A stretch of DNA of 32,836 nt from Bacteroidales bacterium (GCA_024402025.1 JAKSJY010000009.1:1-32836); one strand, 5' to 3'. Counted from the first letter of the stretch, positions 1 through 9,253 are shown. Notes: generated from the sequence alone by a model not told the origin. Made by a program: numbers and translations.

Positions 1-1090
1 CACCGAATTCATTGTCGGCCCCAACCCCGTGTTCACGGGCGGCAAGGTCAGCATAGGCACGGACGAATATTCGAATGCCACCCCGGAACTCAGGGAAGGT
101 TTCCGCCACTTCGCAGACTACTACCTCAATTTCGTGGCCGGTCTCGGGAAGCAGCCCTGCATGTGGGGCTCGCTCTCCCACGCATACGGAGATACCCCCG
201 TACGTTCCGAGGGAGTGCTGATGAACGCCTGGTACAACGGCTATGCGAACCCGGACCTGATGATTGAGCAGGGCTACGACCTTGTCTCGATAAATGACGG
301 TCAGGTTTACATCGTCCCCGCCGTGGACTACTACCAGGACTATCTTGACTGCAGATACATCTATGAGAAATGGACCCCTGCACACGTAGGCGCCCGCGTC
401 TATGAGGAGAACCATCCCAAAATCAAGGGAGGGATGTTCGCGGTGTGGAACGACCACGCCTGCAACGGCATCGGAGTCGGTGACATCGAATACAGAACCC
501 AACCCGCAGTCCAGGCAATCGGGGCCAAATGCTGGTCCGGAGTACACGCCACGCTCCCCTACGGAGAATACGAAGCCAAACGCCTTGAACTCAGCGACGC
601 TCCCGGAATGATGATGGCAGGACGCACCGTAAAACCGGTACGCAGTATCCTTTCCGTCAGCAAGGTCAAACCCGGGATGCGTACGGGAGTAAAGCAAATC
701 GGATACAAGTACACGGTAAAGTTCGACGTGGAGGTCAACCCCGCTGACAAGATGGGGACAGTGCTGTTCGAGGATGGAACAAGCAGGTTCTATCTGATGG
801 ACCCCGTTTCCGGAATGATAGGATTCAGCCGCGACGGTTACCTGTACAGATTCAATTTCGCATTCTATCCCGGAGAAAAAGCATCCGTAATGGTGAAAGG
901 GGACAGGGAAAGCACATCCCTGTACATAAACGGCAAACACATCGAAACCCTCAAGAGAAAGAGCAACCCGTACACAACCTGGAATGGAAGACAAGCCACC
1001 CAATACTTTATGCAGACCCTGGTGTTCCCTCTGGAAAAGGCAGGGGCATACAAGAGCAAGGTAAGCAATCTGGAAGTTATCAACGATTAA
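1..1090 (+). CDS. GH20 family glycosidase (beta-N-acetylhexosaminidase-like), 3' part only
   Basis: The gene enters from the left edge; the open frame is already running at base 2, so the GTG at 29 is not a start. About 362 residues are visible. Near the beginning is IGTDEY, the GH20 catalytic Asp-Glu pair (Asp polarises the substrate 2-acetamido group, Glu is the acid/base), at bases 62-67. Further on, GGMFAVWND fits the conserved tryptophan segment that closes the GH20 barrel. The last 150 or so residues are beta-rich (FEDGTSRFYLMD, LYINGKHIETL) and resemble a laminin-G/concanavalin-like module, suggesting a carbohydrate-binding tail. Such enzymes release terminal N-acetylhexosamine from glycans in the periplasm or outside the cell. 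The TDEY variant could also fit a lacto-N-biosidase-type GH20. Substrate and signal peptide cannot be judged from this fragment. hpf follows after 11 bases. Confidence 0.82.
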   Translation, partial: TEFIVGPNPVFTGGKVSIGTDEYSNATPELREGFRHFADYYLNFVAGLGKQPCMWGSLSHAYGDTPVRSEGVLMNAWYNGYANPDLMIEQGYDLVSINDGQVYIVPAVDYYQDYLDCRYIYEKWTPAHVGARVYEENHPKIKGGMFAVWNDHACNGIGVGDIEYRTQPAVQAIGAKCWSGVHATLPYGEYEAKRLELSDAPGMMMAGRTVKPVRSILSVSKVKPGMRTGVKQIGYKYTVKFDVEVNPADKMGTVLFEDGTSRFYLMDPVSGMIGFSRDGYLYRFNFAFYPGEKASVMVKGDRESTSLYINGKHIETLKRKSNPYTTWNGRQATQYFMQTLVFPLEKAGAYKSKVSNLEVIND

Positions 1091-1101
1091 ATATCAACGT
1101 T

Positions 1102-1389
1102 ATGGAAATCAGAATCAAATCATTGAAATTCGATGCCGACAAGAAACTTATCGCATTCGTGGAGAAGAAGGTCGCAAGACTCTCGAAATTCTTTGCAGGA
1201 GTGGAAGCTGATGCAGACGTAACCCTGTCTCTCGAGAAAGACGGAAAAGGCGCAAAGATTCAGATTCCCGGAATCGGCGGAGGCCTGATCATAGAGCGCA
1301 CCGCAGACACATTCGAAAATGCGATCACGGCCTGCGTTGACGCGATGAAAGAAAAACTGACACGCGAAAAGGAGAAGAAGCAGGCATAA
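1102..1389 (+). CDS. hpf: Ribosome hibernation promoting factor, short HPF/RaiA family
   Basis: A 95-residue protein with the HPF/RaiA pattern: an N-terminal strand (MEIRIKSLKFDAD), a basic helix (LIAFVEKKVARLSKFF), a strand pair, then a second helix (FENAITACVDAMKEKL) ending in a Lys/Glu-rich tail. Members bind the 30S subunit near the decoding site and A/P-site tRNA positions and silence ribosomes in stationary phase or starvation. The length matches the short form; there is no C-terminal dimerisation domain as in long HPF. The ATG lies 11 bases after the GH20 stop, and the TAA stop shares its last A with the next ATG. This suggests cotranscription and coupling with the downstream serine hydrolase. 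No promoter box is visible in the 11-base gap. Confidence 0.9.
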   Translation: MEIRIKSLKFDADKKLIAFVEKKVARLSKFFAGVEADADVTLSLEKDGKGAKIQIPGIGGGLIIERTADTFENAITACVDAMKEKLTREKEKKQA

Positions 1390-2432
1390 TGAAAAAGATA
1401 TACACCCTTGCTCTCGCCATGCTGGCCCTGACGTCCTGCACGGATGACGTTCACCTGAAACTGAGCATTGACAGCACGCTGGACCCGTACATCGATTCCG
1501 TATTCATGTCGGTTCCGTTGAGCATGTCCGTCAATGAGATTCATTCCATCCTTGTCATCAAGGACGGCAAAGTGATTGGAGAACGCTACTGGCCAGGAGT
1601 CGACGCCTCGGACACATATGCGTTGTGGTCTGCATCAAAGTCCTTCAATTCAACGGCAATCGGCTTCGCCATCCAGGACGGATACCTCAACCTGGACGAC
1701 AAAGTGCTGGACATTCTGGACCCTGATGGGACAATGGCGGGAAAACGCAGCGGAGAAAACGCGGCTCAAGTGGAAGAGTGGTGGGGAAAAATGAGGGTAA
1801 GAGACCTGTTGGATATGTCCAGCGGCATCACTCCCGACTATCTGGCGAAGGTCGGAGCAGGTGCCTTCGAGCATCCGACAGATGAAATTCTCGCCTGTGA
1901 CCTGGCCTTCGAACCCGGAAGCAGGTTCGCATACAACTCGATGAACAGCTACCTGCTGTCCGCAATAGTGACCAAGGCCACGGGGAGAAACAGCGAGGAT
2001 TATCTCGAAGAAAAATTCTTCAAACCCCTGGGAATACGCAGGCATCTGTGGGAGACCTCGACCGAAGGTATCAATTTCGGCGGATGGGGCCTTCACATAA
2101 CCACCGAGTCCTTTGCGAAGCTCGGACTCTTGTATCTCCAGGACGGGGTTTGGAACGGCAAAAGGCTGCTCAACCACGAATGGATTTCAGAAGCCACCTG
2201 CTCGCATCACGAAACCGCTCCCCTCTACAAAGACAAGGAATGGAAATACGGATACGGATTCCAGTTCTGGTGTGACTCGATACCCGGAAGTTTCCGCGCT
2301 GACGGTGCGTGGTCACAGTTCTGCTTCGTATTCCCGGACAAGAATCTGGTAATTGCCTGCAACGCGCACAGTTGGAACACGGGAGAACTTGCCGACGCCA
2401 TCATCAACCAGCTTTACGAGAATATAAAGTAA
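1389..2432 (+). CDS. Serine hydrolase lipoprotein, beta-lactamase class C/esterase family
   Basis: A 347-residue protein. A signal peptide with a lipobox ends at LTSC (Cys17), so it is probably a lipoprotein of the periplasm or outer membrane. SASK at residues 81-84 is the SxxK nucleophile/base motif, and Tyr182 in FAYNSMN is the expected second-motif tyrosine, as in class C beta-lactamases, DD-peptidases and 6-aminohexanoate-dimer hydrolase-like esterases. FGGWGLHIT later in the chain fits the third conserved segment. The family hydrolyses esters or amides; the substrate here cannot be read from sequence, and resistance to beta-lactams should not be assumed. The start overlaps the hpf stop by one base. 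The stop is followed after 9 bases by menG in the same frame, so stop-codon readthrough would fuse the two proteins. Confidence 0.85.
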   Translation: MKKIYTLALAMLALTSCTDDVHLKLSIDSTLDPYIDSVFMSVPLSMSVNEIHSILVIKDGKVIGERYWPGVDASDTYALWSASKSFNSTAIGFAIQDGYLNLDDKVLDILDPDGTMAGKRSGENAAQVEEWWGKMRVRDLLDMSSGITPDYLAKVGAGAFEHPTDEILACDLAFEPGSRFAYNSMNSYLLSAIVTKATGRNSEDYLEEKFFKPLGIRRHLWETSTEGINFGGWGLHITTESFAKLGLLYLQDGVWNGKRLLNHEWISEATCSHHETAPLYKDKEWKYGYGFQFWCDSIPGSFRADGAWSQFCFVFPDKNLVIACNAHSWNTGELADAIINQLYENIK

Positions 2433-2441
2433 AAAGGCACC

Positions 2442-3140
2442 TTGCCCGACACAAAGAAAATCCAGTCACTGTTCGACTCCATCGCGAAGGATTATGACAA
2501 GCTCAACCACGTCCTGTCCCTTGGAGTCGACAGGACGTGGCGTCGCAGGGCTCTCAAGCACATCACGGACCGTGGCTCGCTCAAAATCCTGGACCTCGCG
2601 TGCGGTACCGGGGATTTCAGCATAGAGACAGCCCGTCACAGCGACACCGGGACATCCGTCATCGGTCTGGATCTTTCCGAAGGCATGCTCGAAGTGATGG
2701 AAAGAAAAGTCTCGGAAGCAGGTCTGTCGGACAGGATAAGCTGCGAACAGGGCAACGGTGAGCAGATGCGCTTTTCCGACGCCAGTTTCGACAGAGCGAC
2801 AATAGCCTTCGGAATCCGCAACTTCGAAAACAGGGAGAAGGCTCTCCGGGAGATACTCCGCGTCCTGAAACCGGGAGGAAGGCTCGTGATTCTGGAACTG
2901 TCGGTGCCCTCGAATGCCATTCTGAAATGGTTCTACTGTATGTATTTCACCAGGATACTTCCCCGTATAGGGGGAGCGGTATCCGGGGACAAGGCAGCAT
3001 ACAGTTACCTCCCCGCTTCCGTACTGAAGTTCCCGGGCAAGGAGGAATGGATGAAGACTATGGATGGATGCGGATTCAAGAATGTAAGTCACAAAGCCTT
3101 CACGTTCGGGATATGCCGGATGTACATAGGAGAAAAATGA
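2442..3140 (+). CDS. menG: Demethylmenaquinone methyltransferase
   Basis: A 232-residue UbiE/MenG family methyltransferase, catalysing the last step of menaquinone synthesis: SAM-dependent C-methylation of demethylmenaquinone. Visible signatures are the N-terminal FDSIAKDYDKLNHVLSLG stretch, the SAM-binding glycine loop DLACGTGD at residues 51-58, GIRNFENREKALREILRVLKPGG in the middle, and a C-terminal aromatic strand. The start is most likely TTG at 2442, because the same frame is closed by the preceding gene's TAA nine bases earlier and no ATG lies before the conserved N-terminus. The TGA stop overlaps the ATG of menA by four bases. menG and menA act on the same membrane pathway, so coupling makes sense. 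The enzyme should be cytosolic or loosely membrane-associated. Confidence 0.93.
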   Translation: MPDTKKIQSLFDSIAKDYDKLNHVLSLGVDRTWRRRALKHITDRGSLKILDLACGTGDFSIETARHSDTGTSVIGLDLSEGMLEVMERKVSEAGLSDRISCEQGNGEQMRFSDASFDRATIAFGIRNFENREKALREILRVLKPGGRLVILELSVPSNAILKWFYCMYFTRILPRIGGAVSGDKAAYSYLPASVLKFPGKEEWMKTMDGCGFKNVSHKAFTFGICRMYIGEK

Positions 3141-4030
3141 AGATGACAATAAAGTCCTGCATCAAATCAATGCGTCTCCGCACGCTGCCGCTTTCGATGG
3201 CGGGAATAATAGCGGGAACAGCCCTGGCCTCGAAGGTGTGCAGCCTCGACGTCCCGACAGTAATCGCCCTTATTCTCACGACTGCGTTCCTTCAGATTCT
3301 ATCGAACCTGTCCAACGAGCTCGGGGACACTCTGCACGGCACGGACACAAAGGAACGTCAGGGCATACACTATTCGATTCAGGACGGAGAGATGACCATC
3401 CCCCAGATGAAAAAACTCATCTTCGCAATTGTGTGCCTCTGCTGCATCAGCGGACTCGCGATGGTGTTGTTCAGTTTCCACAAGCTGTTCACCCTGCAAC
3501 CCATATGCCTGCTCGTGCTTGGAGCGGCTGCGATATGGGCGGCCATGAATTACACGCTCGGAGAAAATCCCTATGGCTACAAAGGTCTTGGAGACATATT
3601 CGTTTTCATCTTCTTCGGGATAGTCTCGGTAATGGGTGCGGCATATGTCTGCTCACACACGCTTGAGCTCATATGGGCCCTGCCTGCCTCCGCCTTCGGA
3701 TGCTGGAGCATAGGCGTGCTGAATGTCAACAATATCCGAGACATGAAGACAGACGAGGCGACCAGGACCACGGTCGCCCTGAAACTGGGACGGAAAAACG
3801 CCAGAATCTACCAGACGGCGCTCATTGCAGCCGGGTGGATATTGATGCTGGCGTATTCGTCGGCTACTGCCGATCGCTGGTCGCAGTGGATATATCTCAT
3901 CACCCTTCCCCTGTTCGCCGCGCACCTTCGCGGTGTGTGGACCAGAGTCGACAGGGCGTTGGATCCGATGCTGCCGATGCTCGTGATGACCGCATTCATC
4001 ACGGCAATCCTGTTCGCAATCGGAATCTGA
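3137..4030 (+). CDS. menA: 1,4-dihydroxy-2-naphthoate polyprenyltransferase
   Basis: A 297-residue UbiA-superfamily membrane protein that attaches the polyprenyl chain to 1,4-dihydroxy-2-naphthoate, giving demethylmenaquinone, the substrate of MenG. Two Asp-rich motifs bind the Mg-diphosphate: NELGDTLHGTD at residues 60-70 and NNIRDMKTD at 198-206. NYTLGENPYGYKGLGD between them is typical of MenA rather than UbiA or heme O synthase. Several hydrophobic segments of about 20 residues span the chain, consistent with 8-9 membrane helices. The frame stays open back to 2927, but the ATG at 3137 gives a normal N-terminus and the usual ATGA overlap with menG. The stop is one base from the stop of the convergent argS gene. 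Confidence 0.93.
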   Translation: MKMTIKSCIKSMRLRTLPLSMAGIIAGTALASKVCSLDVPTVIALILTTAFLQILSNLSNELGDTLHGTDTKERQGIHYSIQDGEMTIPQMKKLIFAIVCLCCISGLAMVLFSFHKLFTLQPICLLVLGAAAIWAAMNYTLGENPYGYKGLGDIFVFIFFGIVSVMGAAYVCSHTLELIWALPASAFGCWSIGVLNVNNIRDMKTDEATRTTVALKLGRKNARIYQTALIAAGWILMLAYSSATADRWSQWIYLITLPLFAAHLRGVWTRVDRALDPMLPMLVMTAFITAILFAIGI

Positions 4031-4031
4031 A

Positions 4032-5762
4032 CTACATCCTCTCCGGAAGCTGTATTCCAAGCAGGGCCATAGCCTTGCAGAGAACATCGGAAAGGAGTCC
4101 TATGAGGGCAAGCCTCATCGAAAGCACCTTTGCGTCAGGTTCCTTGAGAATGGGGGTATCGTGATAATACTGGTTGAATTCCTTGGCAAGATCGTAGCAG
4201 TAGTTGGCAATCAGAGCAGGCGAGAAATTGTCTGCAGCCTCCTGCACTTTCTGTGGGTAGGCTGAAAGTATCTTCACTAGTCTCTGCTCCTTTTCCGAGA
4301 ACTCCACGCCGTCTTCCACTCCCGCCGCGAGTCCCTGCTCCGATGCCTTGCGCATGATGGAGCGGATACGTGCATTGGTGTACTGGATGAACGGACCGGT
4401 GTTTCCGTTGAAATCTATGCTTTCCTTGGGATTGAACAGCATCTTCTTCTTGGGATCGACCTTGAGGATGAAATACTTCAGGGCGCCCAGGCCTATCATC
4501 CTGTATAGGCATTCCTTCTCCTCGTCGGGAACGTCGGCGAGCTTGCCCGACTCCTCGGAAGTCGCCTTTGCCTCCTGGTACATCTTCTCGATGAGGTCGT
4601 CGGCATCCACTACAGTACCCTCACGGCTCTTCATCTTGCCCTCGGGGAGCTCCACCATACCATAGGACAGGTGGAATATCTGGGAAGCCCAGTCGAAGCC
4701 CAGCTTTGCAAGCACGAGCTTGAGAACCTGGAAATGATAGTTCTGCTCGTCACCGACCACATATACGTGGGAATCCAGTTTATACTCGGCAAAACGCTTT
4801 TCAGCCGTACCGAGGTCCTGCGTCATATAGACGGATGTGCCGTCCGAGCGCAGCAGCAGCTTGCGGTCCAGCCCGTCGGCGGTAAGGTCGCACCATACCG
4901 ATCCGTCAGGATCCTTGACAAACACTCCTGAATCGAGTCCCTTCTGCACGAGTTCCTTCCCGAGCAGATAAGTTTCATGTTCGTAATATGTCTTGTCGAA
5001 AGAGATTCCAAGGGCTTTGTATGTCTGCTCGAAACCGTCGAACACCCACTGGTTCATCATCTGCCACAGGCCGCGAACCGCGGGGTCGCCGTTTTCCCAA
5101 TCCACAAGCATCCTGTGGACATCGTCCAGAACGGCGGGATTCTCCTTCTCCATCTTCGCAAACTCCACGTAGCAGTCTCCGACGAGGTGGTCCCCCTTCT
5201 TTCCGGTCGACTCCGGAGTGGCTCCGTCGAAGCGCTTCTGCCAGGCGTACATACTCTTGCAGATATGGACTCCGCGGTCATTGACCAGAGTAGTCTTGAT
5301 CACCTCGTTTCCCGCAGCCTTGAGTATCTCCGAAACACTGGCGCCCAGGAGGTTGTTCCTGACATGGCCGAGGTGGAGAGGCTTGTTGGTGTTCGGGGAT
5401 GAAAACTCTATCATCACCCTCCTTCCCGTGGAAGGAAGAGTACCGAAGGAAGCATTCCGGGCCATCGAACGGAAAGACTCCACCCAATAGACCGGTGAAA
5501 GGCAGATGTTGAGAAAACCCTTGACTACATTATAGGAGGATACTTCCGGACAATTCTCCACAAGGTATTTCCCTATGTCTTCGCCAGTGGCCTCCGGGGC
5601 CTTGCGGGACACCCTGAGCAGGGGAAAGACCACGAGTGTGAAATCTCCCTCGAATTCCTTCCGCGTGGGGGAAACCTGGAACTGGTCCTGAGGAACTTCA
5701 ACCCCGTAAACTTCCTTCACGGCCTCCCGGGCCTTCGAAGCAATGAAAATCTCAGCACCCAT
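4032..5762 (-). CDS. argS: Arginyl-tRNA synthetase
   Basis: A 576-residue class I aminoacyl-tRNA synthetase that charges tRNA-Arg in the cytosol. The N-terminal Add-1-like domain occupies about residues 1-100. The HIGH-type signature is HLGH at 130-133 within SSPNTNKPLHLGHVRNN. The KMSKS-type loop reads KMKSR at 376-380, followed by EGTVV. The C-terminal DALR anticodon-binding helical domain ends in LLGIQLPERM, typical of ArgS. Length is normal. The ATG lies only three bases after the rpoD stop on the same strand, so it is probably the last gene of the degP-rpoD-argS transcript. No separate promoter box was seen between rpoD and argS. Confidence 0.97.
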   Translation of the reverse strand: MGAEIFIASKAREAVKEVYGVEVPQDQFQVSPTRKEFEGDFTLVVFPLLRVSRKAPEATGEDIGKYLVENCPEVSSYNVVKGFLNICLSPVYWVESFRSMARNASFGTLPSTGRRVMIEFSSPNTNKPLHLGHVRNNLLGASVSEILKAAGNEVIKTTLVNDRGVHICKSMYAWQKRFDGATPESTGKKGDHLVGDCYVEFAKMEKENPAVLDDVHRMLVDWENGDPAVRGLWQMMNQWVFDGFEQTYKALGISFDKTYYEHETYLLGKELVQKGLDSGVFVKDPDGSVWCDLTADGLDRKLLLRSDGTSVYMTQDLGTAEKRFAEYKLDSHVYVVGDEQNYHFQVLKLVLAKLGFDWASQIFHLSYGMVELPEGKMKSREGTVVDADDLIEKMYQEAKATSEESGKLADVPDEEKECLYRMIGLGALKYFILKVDPKKKMLFNPKESIDFNGNTGPFIQYTNARIRSIMRKASEQGLAAGVEDGVEFSEKEQRLVKILSAYPQKVQEAADNFSPALIANYCYDLAKEFNQYYHDTPILKEPDAKVLSMRLALIGLLSDVLCKAMALLGIQLPERM

Positions 5763-5765
5763 ACC

Positions 5766-6626
5766 CTAACCAAGATAAGATTTGAGAAGTTTGCTTGCGC
5801 TGGGTTTCTTGAGCTTGCGGATTGCCTTCTCCTTGATCTGGCGCACGCGTTCGCGTGTAAGGTCAAGATTCTCGCCAATCTCTTCAAGCGTCATTTCCTG
5901 GCAGCCGATTCCGAAGAAGCATTTGATGATTTCCCTCTCCCTGGGAGTGAGAATCTGCAAAGAACGCTCGATTTCAGTACTCAGAGATTCATTTGTAAGT
6001 CCCTTGTCGGCCATAGGACTGTCATCGTTGGGGAGAACGTCCAGCAGGCTGTTGTCTTCGCCTTCCACAAACGGTGCATCCACGCTCACGTGGCGGCCTG
6101 AAACGCGGAGGGTGTCGTCGATCTTCTCGCGGGGAATGTCAATGATTTCGGAAAGTTCCTCGGTCGAAGGCTGGCGTTCATTCTCCTGCTCGAAACGGCC
6201 GAGGGCCTTGTTGATCTTGTTCAGGGAACCTACCTGGTTGAGAGGCAGCCTGACAATTCGGCTCTGCTCCGCAAGAGCCTGGAGAATACTCTGACGAATC
6301 CACCACACCGCATAGGAAATGAACTTGAAACCTCTCGTCTCATCGAATTTCTCCGCCGCCTTGATCAGTCCGAGGTTGCCCTCGTTGATAAGGTCGGGAA
6401 GACTGAGTCCCTGGTTCTGATACTGCTTGGCCACACTGACGACAAACCTGAGGTTCGCCCTGGTGAGTTTTTCAAGAGCGGCCTGGTCGCCCTTCCTTAT
6501 CCTTTGCGCAAGTTCAACTTCCTCCTCCGGTGAAACCAGCTCTTCACGTCCGATTTCCTGGAGATACTTGTCCAACGACGCGCTCTCGCGGTTGGTGATG
6601 CTCTTTGTAATCTTTAACTGTCTCAT
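5766..6626 (-). CDS. rpoD: Primary sigma factor, RpoD/SigA of the Bacteroidetes type
   Basis: A 286-residue group 1 sigma factor. It starts [15 protein letters not shown], the N-terminus typical of Bacteroides primary sigma; an upstream extension to 6659 is possible but unsupported. Region 1.1 is absent, as expected for this phylum. Region 1.2 ([15 protein letters not shown]), region 2 ([15 protein letters not shown], then [13 protein letters not shown] for -7 recognition and melting), region 3 ([12 protein letters not shown]) and region 4 ([20 protein letters not shown], helix-turn-helix for the -33 element) appear in order. This factor should direct transcription from the TAnnTTTG promoters found at operon starts across the window. 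It sits 13 bases after the degP stop and just before argS, with no visible promoter of its own in those gaps. Confidence 0.97.
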   Translation of the reverse strand: MRQLKITKSITNRESASLDKYLQEIGREELVSPEEEVELAQRIRKGDQAALEKLTRANLRFVVSVAKQYQNQGLSLPDLINEGNLGLIKAAEKFDETRGFKFISYAVWWIRQSILQALAEQSRIVRLPLNQVGSLNKINKALGRFEQENERQPSTEELSEIIDIPREKIDDTLRVSGRHVSVDAPFVEGEDNSLLDVLPNDDSPMADKGLTNESLSTEIERSLQILTPREREIIKCFFGIGCQEMTLEEIGENLDLTRERVRQIKEKAIRKLKKPSASKLLKSYLG

Positions 6627-6639
6627 CTGTACTGAGTCT

Positions 6640-8013
6640 TTATTCTTTTGCCACCGCAAAGAATACAGACCTTCCGGACCGGGTTATACCCTCGATCACC
6701 ACAGACCTCTTGGCCTTGGAAGCTGCATTCAATACGTCTGCAGGATCCTTGACAGGCTGGTCGTTCACATATCGGATGACTATGCCGTCCTCGGCTCCCG
6801 CGGAGGCAAGCTTCCCGGTGCCGGCTGAAACTATTTCCACACCCGAATTGATCGAAAGCGCGGCGAGAGTTTCAGGGCGTGCGGCGCGAAGTTTCGCTCC
6901 ATAGAACATCGTGGTTCCGTCTGAAGCCACTGTCCCGGTCTGGGTCGATTCCCCATAGAATGTGACGTTCACGTTCATACGTTTTCCGTCACGAACTATC
7001 CCGAATTCAGCCTTGTCTCCAGGGTGATAGCTGTTCACTCTCTCCTGCAGGGCGGAAGTGCCCTTCACGGATTTTCCGTCGATGGAAAGAATGACATCCT
7101 TCTCCCTGAGGCCGGCCTTTTCGGCGGCGCTGCCTTTGCTCACCTCGACAATATATACGCCCTCCAGAGAAGAAAGTTTCATCTGGTCGGCAATTTTTTG
7201 GTCGATGGCGGTCATAGTGATGCCAAGACGCGCCCTGCGCACGGAACCGTATTTGATAAGGTCGTTGGTGATACGCTTGACGATATTGGAAGGGATGGCG
7301 AAGGAATATCCCGTGTAGGAGCCGGTCTGGGAGATGATGGCAGTATTGACGCCCACTAGTTTGCCGGCCCTGTTGACAAGAGCGCCGCCCGAGTTGCCGG
7401 GGTTGACGGCCGCATCGGTCTGGATGAAGGACTCGATCTTGAACTCCCTGGAATTGCCGGGGATAGAGCGCCCTTTGGCACTGACGATGCCGGCGGTGAT
7501 GGTGGAACGGAGTCCTATGCCGTAGGGGCTGCCTATCGCAAGCACCCACTCGCCCAGACGCAGATTGTCGGAGTCGTCGAATTCAAGGAAAGGAAGTCCC
7601 TTCGCATCGATCTTGATGAGCGCCACGTCCGTCACGGAATCTGAACCGATGATGGTGGCGGGATACTTCTTGTCATTGTTGAGAGTCACCTCGAGACTGG
7701 TGGCGCCTGCGATGACGTGGTGGTTCGTAACTATATAGCCGTCCTCGCGTATGATGACACCGGAACCGCTGCCCTTGCTTTCCCTGGGCTGGGAGCCCAT
7801 ATCGTCCCCGAAGAAGAACTTGAAGAACGGATCGTTAATCTGGTACTGCTGCTCATTGCGCACTGTAACCTCCACATAAACCACCGCATCCACGGAATTC
7901 TCAGCCGCGAAGGTGAAGTCGGGGTATTCGGTCTGTGACAAATTGGCAGCCGGGCAGGAAAGGCTTGTAATAATTGAAAGAGTGCATATTGCACTTGCAA
8001 CACGTTTGAACAT
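6640..8013 (-). CDS. degP: DegP/HtrA-family periplasmic serine protease
   Basis: A 457-residue Do-like protease with two PDZ domains that degrades or refolds misfolded envelope proteins. The ATG at 8013 gives a signal peptide ([17 protein letters not shown]); the longer open frame to 8055 has no better start. SLSC at 17-20 is only a poor lipobox, so cleavage by signal peptidase I is as likely as lipidation. The catalytic triad is His99 (VTNHHVI), Asp129 (TDVALI) and Ser208 (NPGNSGG). PDZ1 covers roughly residues 265-350 ([18 protein letters not shown]) and a shorter PDZ2-like region ends the chain ([16 protein letters not shown]). It is the first gene of a minus-strand cluster with rpoD and argS. 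It is divergent from dnaN across 108 bases. Confidence 0.94.
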   Translation of the reverse strand: MFKRVASAICTLSIITSLSCPAANLSQTEYPDFTFAAENSVDAVVYVEVTVRNEQQYQINDPFFKFFFGDDMGSQPRESKGSGSGVIIREDGYIVTNHHVIAGATSLEVTLNNDKKYPATIIGSDSVTDVALIKIDAKGLPFLEFDDSDNLRLGEWVLAIGSPYGIGLRSTITAGIVSAKGRSIPGNSREFKIESFIQTDAAVNPGNSGGALVNRAGKLVGVNTAIISQTGSYTGYSFAIPSNIVKRITNDLIKYGSVRRARLGITMTAIDQKIADQMKLSSLEGVYIVEVSKGSAAEKAGLREKDVILSIDGKSVKGTSALQERVNSYHPGDKAEFGIVRDGKRMNVNVTFYGESTQTGTVASDGTTMFYGAKLRAARPETLAALSINSGVEIVSAGTGKLASAGAEDGIVIRYVNDQPVKDPADVLNAASKAKRSVVIEGITRSGRSVFFAVAKE

Positions 8014-8052
8014 AGTATGAGTTTTTAATTGTTTTCCACTGAGTGAACAACG

Positions 8053-8061
8053 CAAAATATA
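8053..8061 (-). promoter_or_regulatory. Possible -7 box for degP-rpoD-argS
   Basis: Read on the minus strand this is TATATTTTG, one T longer than the TAnnTTTG consensus used elsewhere in the window. It would place the transcription start near 8048, leaving a leader of about 35 bases before the degP ATG. No good TTG-type -33 element was found upstream. Confidence 0.3.
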
Positions 8062-8086
8062 TGCCAGTTTTTATGGTAATTTTTGT

Positions 8087-8094
8087 TATATTTG
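8087..8094 (+). promoter_or_regulatory. -7 promoter box for the dnaN operon
   Basis: TATATTTG matches the Bacteroidetes -7 consensus TAnnTTTG exactly, in the AT-rich gap between degP and dnaN. Using the SRP RNA as a ruler (start about 5 bases after the box), transcription would begin near 8099, giving a leader of about 23 bases. The -33 region is weak. Confidence 0.6.
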
Positions 8095-8121
8095 CGCAGG
8101 AAACAAATATAGGAACAACAT

Positions 8122-9243
8122 ATGGAATTCAATGTATCTAGCGCAGAACTCCTGAAGGGTCTGATGGACGTATCCAAAGCCATTCCGGCGAAATCCGCCC
8201 TCCCCATTCTCGAGAACTTTCTCTTCACGGTAAAGGACGGCAATCTTATCGTAACCGCATCGGACCAGGAGCTGACACTCCGTACCGTAATATCTCTGGA
8301 AAACACTGTCGAGGAAGGAAGCATGGCGGTGCCGGCGCACCAGTTCACCGAACTCATCAAAGCCCTGCCCGACCAGCCGGTCCAGATAAAGACCACATCC
8401 GACAGTTCCTTCGAATGCAACTGGTCGAACGGAAATTCATCCCTCCCCTACTTCCCCGCAGAGGATTATCCTGAAATCAAGGTGGCCGGAGACGGAGCGA
8501 TGGTGGTGAAATTCCCCGCCGGTCTGCTCACCGAAGGCATAGGAAGCACTATCTACGCTACCGCAGACGACGAGATGAGACCCGCGATGAACGGTATATT
8601 CTTCGACATCAGCCAGGACTCCGTCACCCTTGTCGCATCCGATTCGCACAAACTCATCTGCTACACAGAGCCAGCCGTCGCTTCCGGCATTCAGGCGTCC
8701 TTCATCCTGCACAAGAAACCTGCCGGAGTATTGAAATCCATCATAGGCAAGGACATCGACGAGGTAGAGACCACTTTCGACGAGAATACCGTAGTGTTCA
8801 AGTTCGGCTCGACGATGATGGTATGCCGGCTTATCGTAGGCAAATATCCCCGCTACCGCGACGTCATTCCCCAGAACAACTCAAACGTTCTCAAGATTGA
8901 CCGTAGCAGGCTTCTCAATACCGTAAAGCGCGTTTCCGTCTGCGCCAACAAGGCATCCAACCATATCAAGTTCGACCTTACGGAAAACCAGCTCGAGATA
9001 TCGGCCCAGGATCCCGGATTCTCCATCGCGGCATACGAGAAGATGATCTGCGAGTACAGCGGAGAAAACCTTTCCATCGGATTCAAGAGCAGCTTCCTCA
9101 CCGAGATTCTCAGCAATATGAACTGCGAGACCCTCGTGATGAAGTTCGCGGATTCGAAGAAAGCGGCGCTCATAGTTCCTTCCGAGGAAGAGGCCGAAAG
9201 CGAAAAAGTTTGCGGCATCATAATGCCGATCATGGTTTCATAA
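8122..9243 (+). CDS. dnaN: DNA polymerase III beta subunit (sliding clamp)
   Basis: A 373-residue beta clamp, normal for the family, made of three repeated clamp folds. It starts MEFNVSSAELLKGLMDVSKAI, the usual N-terminal strand and helix, and includes FLFTVKDGNLIVTASDQELTL in domain 1, DEMRPAMNGIFFD in domain 2 and the C-terminal IIMPIMVS, matching the conserved end of DnaN that lines the protein-binding pocket. The dimer encircles DNA and tethers polymerase III and repair enzymes. It is not next to dnaA or recF here. It heads a plus-strand cluster with an exonuclease 10 bases downstream, which could plausibly work in replication or repair. Confidence 0.97.
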   Translation: MEFNVSSAELLKGLMDVSKAIPAKSALPILENFLFTVKDGNLIVTASDQELTLRTVISLENTVEEGSMAVPAHQFTELIKALPDQPVQIKTTSDSSFECNWSNGNSSLPYFPAEDYPEIKVAGDGAMVVKFPAGLLTEGIGSTIYATADDEMRPAMNGIFFDISQDSVTLVASDSHKLICYTEPAVASGIQASFILHKKPAGVLKSIIGKDIDEVETTFDENTVVFKFGSTMMVCRLIVGKYPRYRDVIPQNNSNVLKIDRSRLLNTVKRVSVCANKASNHIKFDLTENQLEISAQDPGFSIAAYEKMICEYSGENLSIGFKSSFLTEILSNMNCETLVMKFADSKKAALIVPSEEEAESEKVCGIIMPIMVS

Positions 9244-9253
9244 TCAGCATAGG

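Noticed and set aside
2927..3136. Upstream extension of menA
   Set aside because: This stretch is out of frame within menG and adds 70 non-family residues; ATG 3137 gives the usual MenA start and a 4-base overlap.
6627..6659. Upstream extension of rpoD by 11 residues
   Set aside because: [15 protein letters not shown] is the standard start in this phylum, and the extension overlaps the degP stop.
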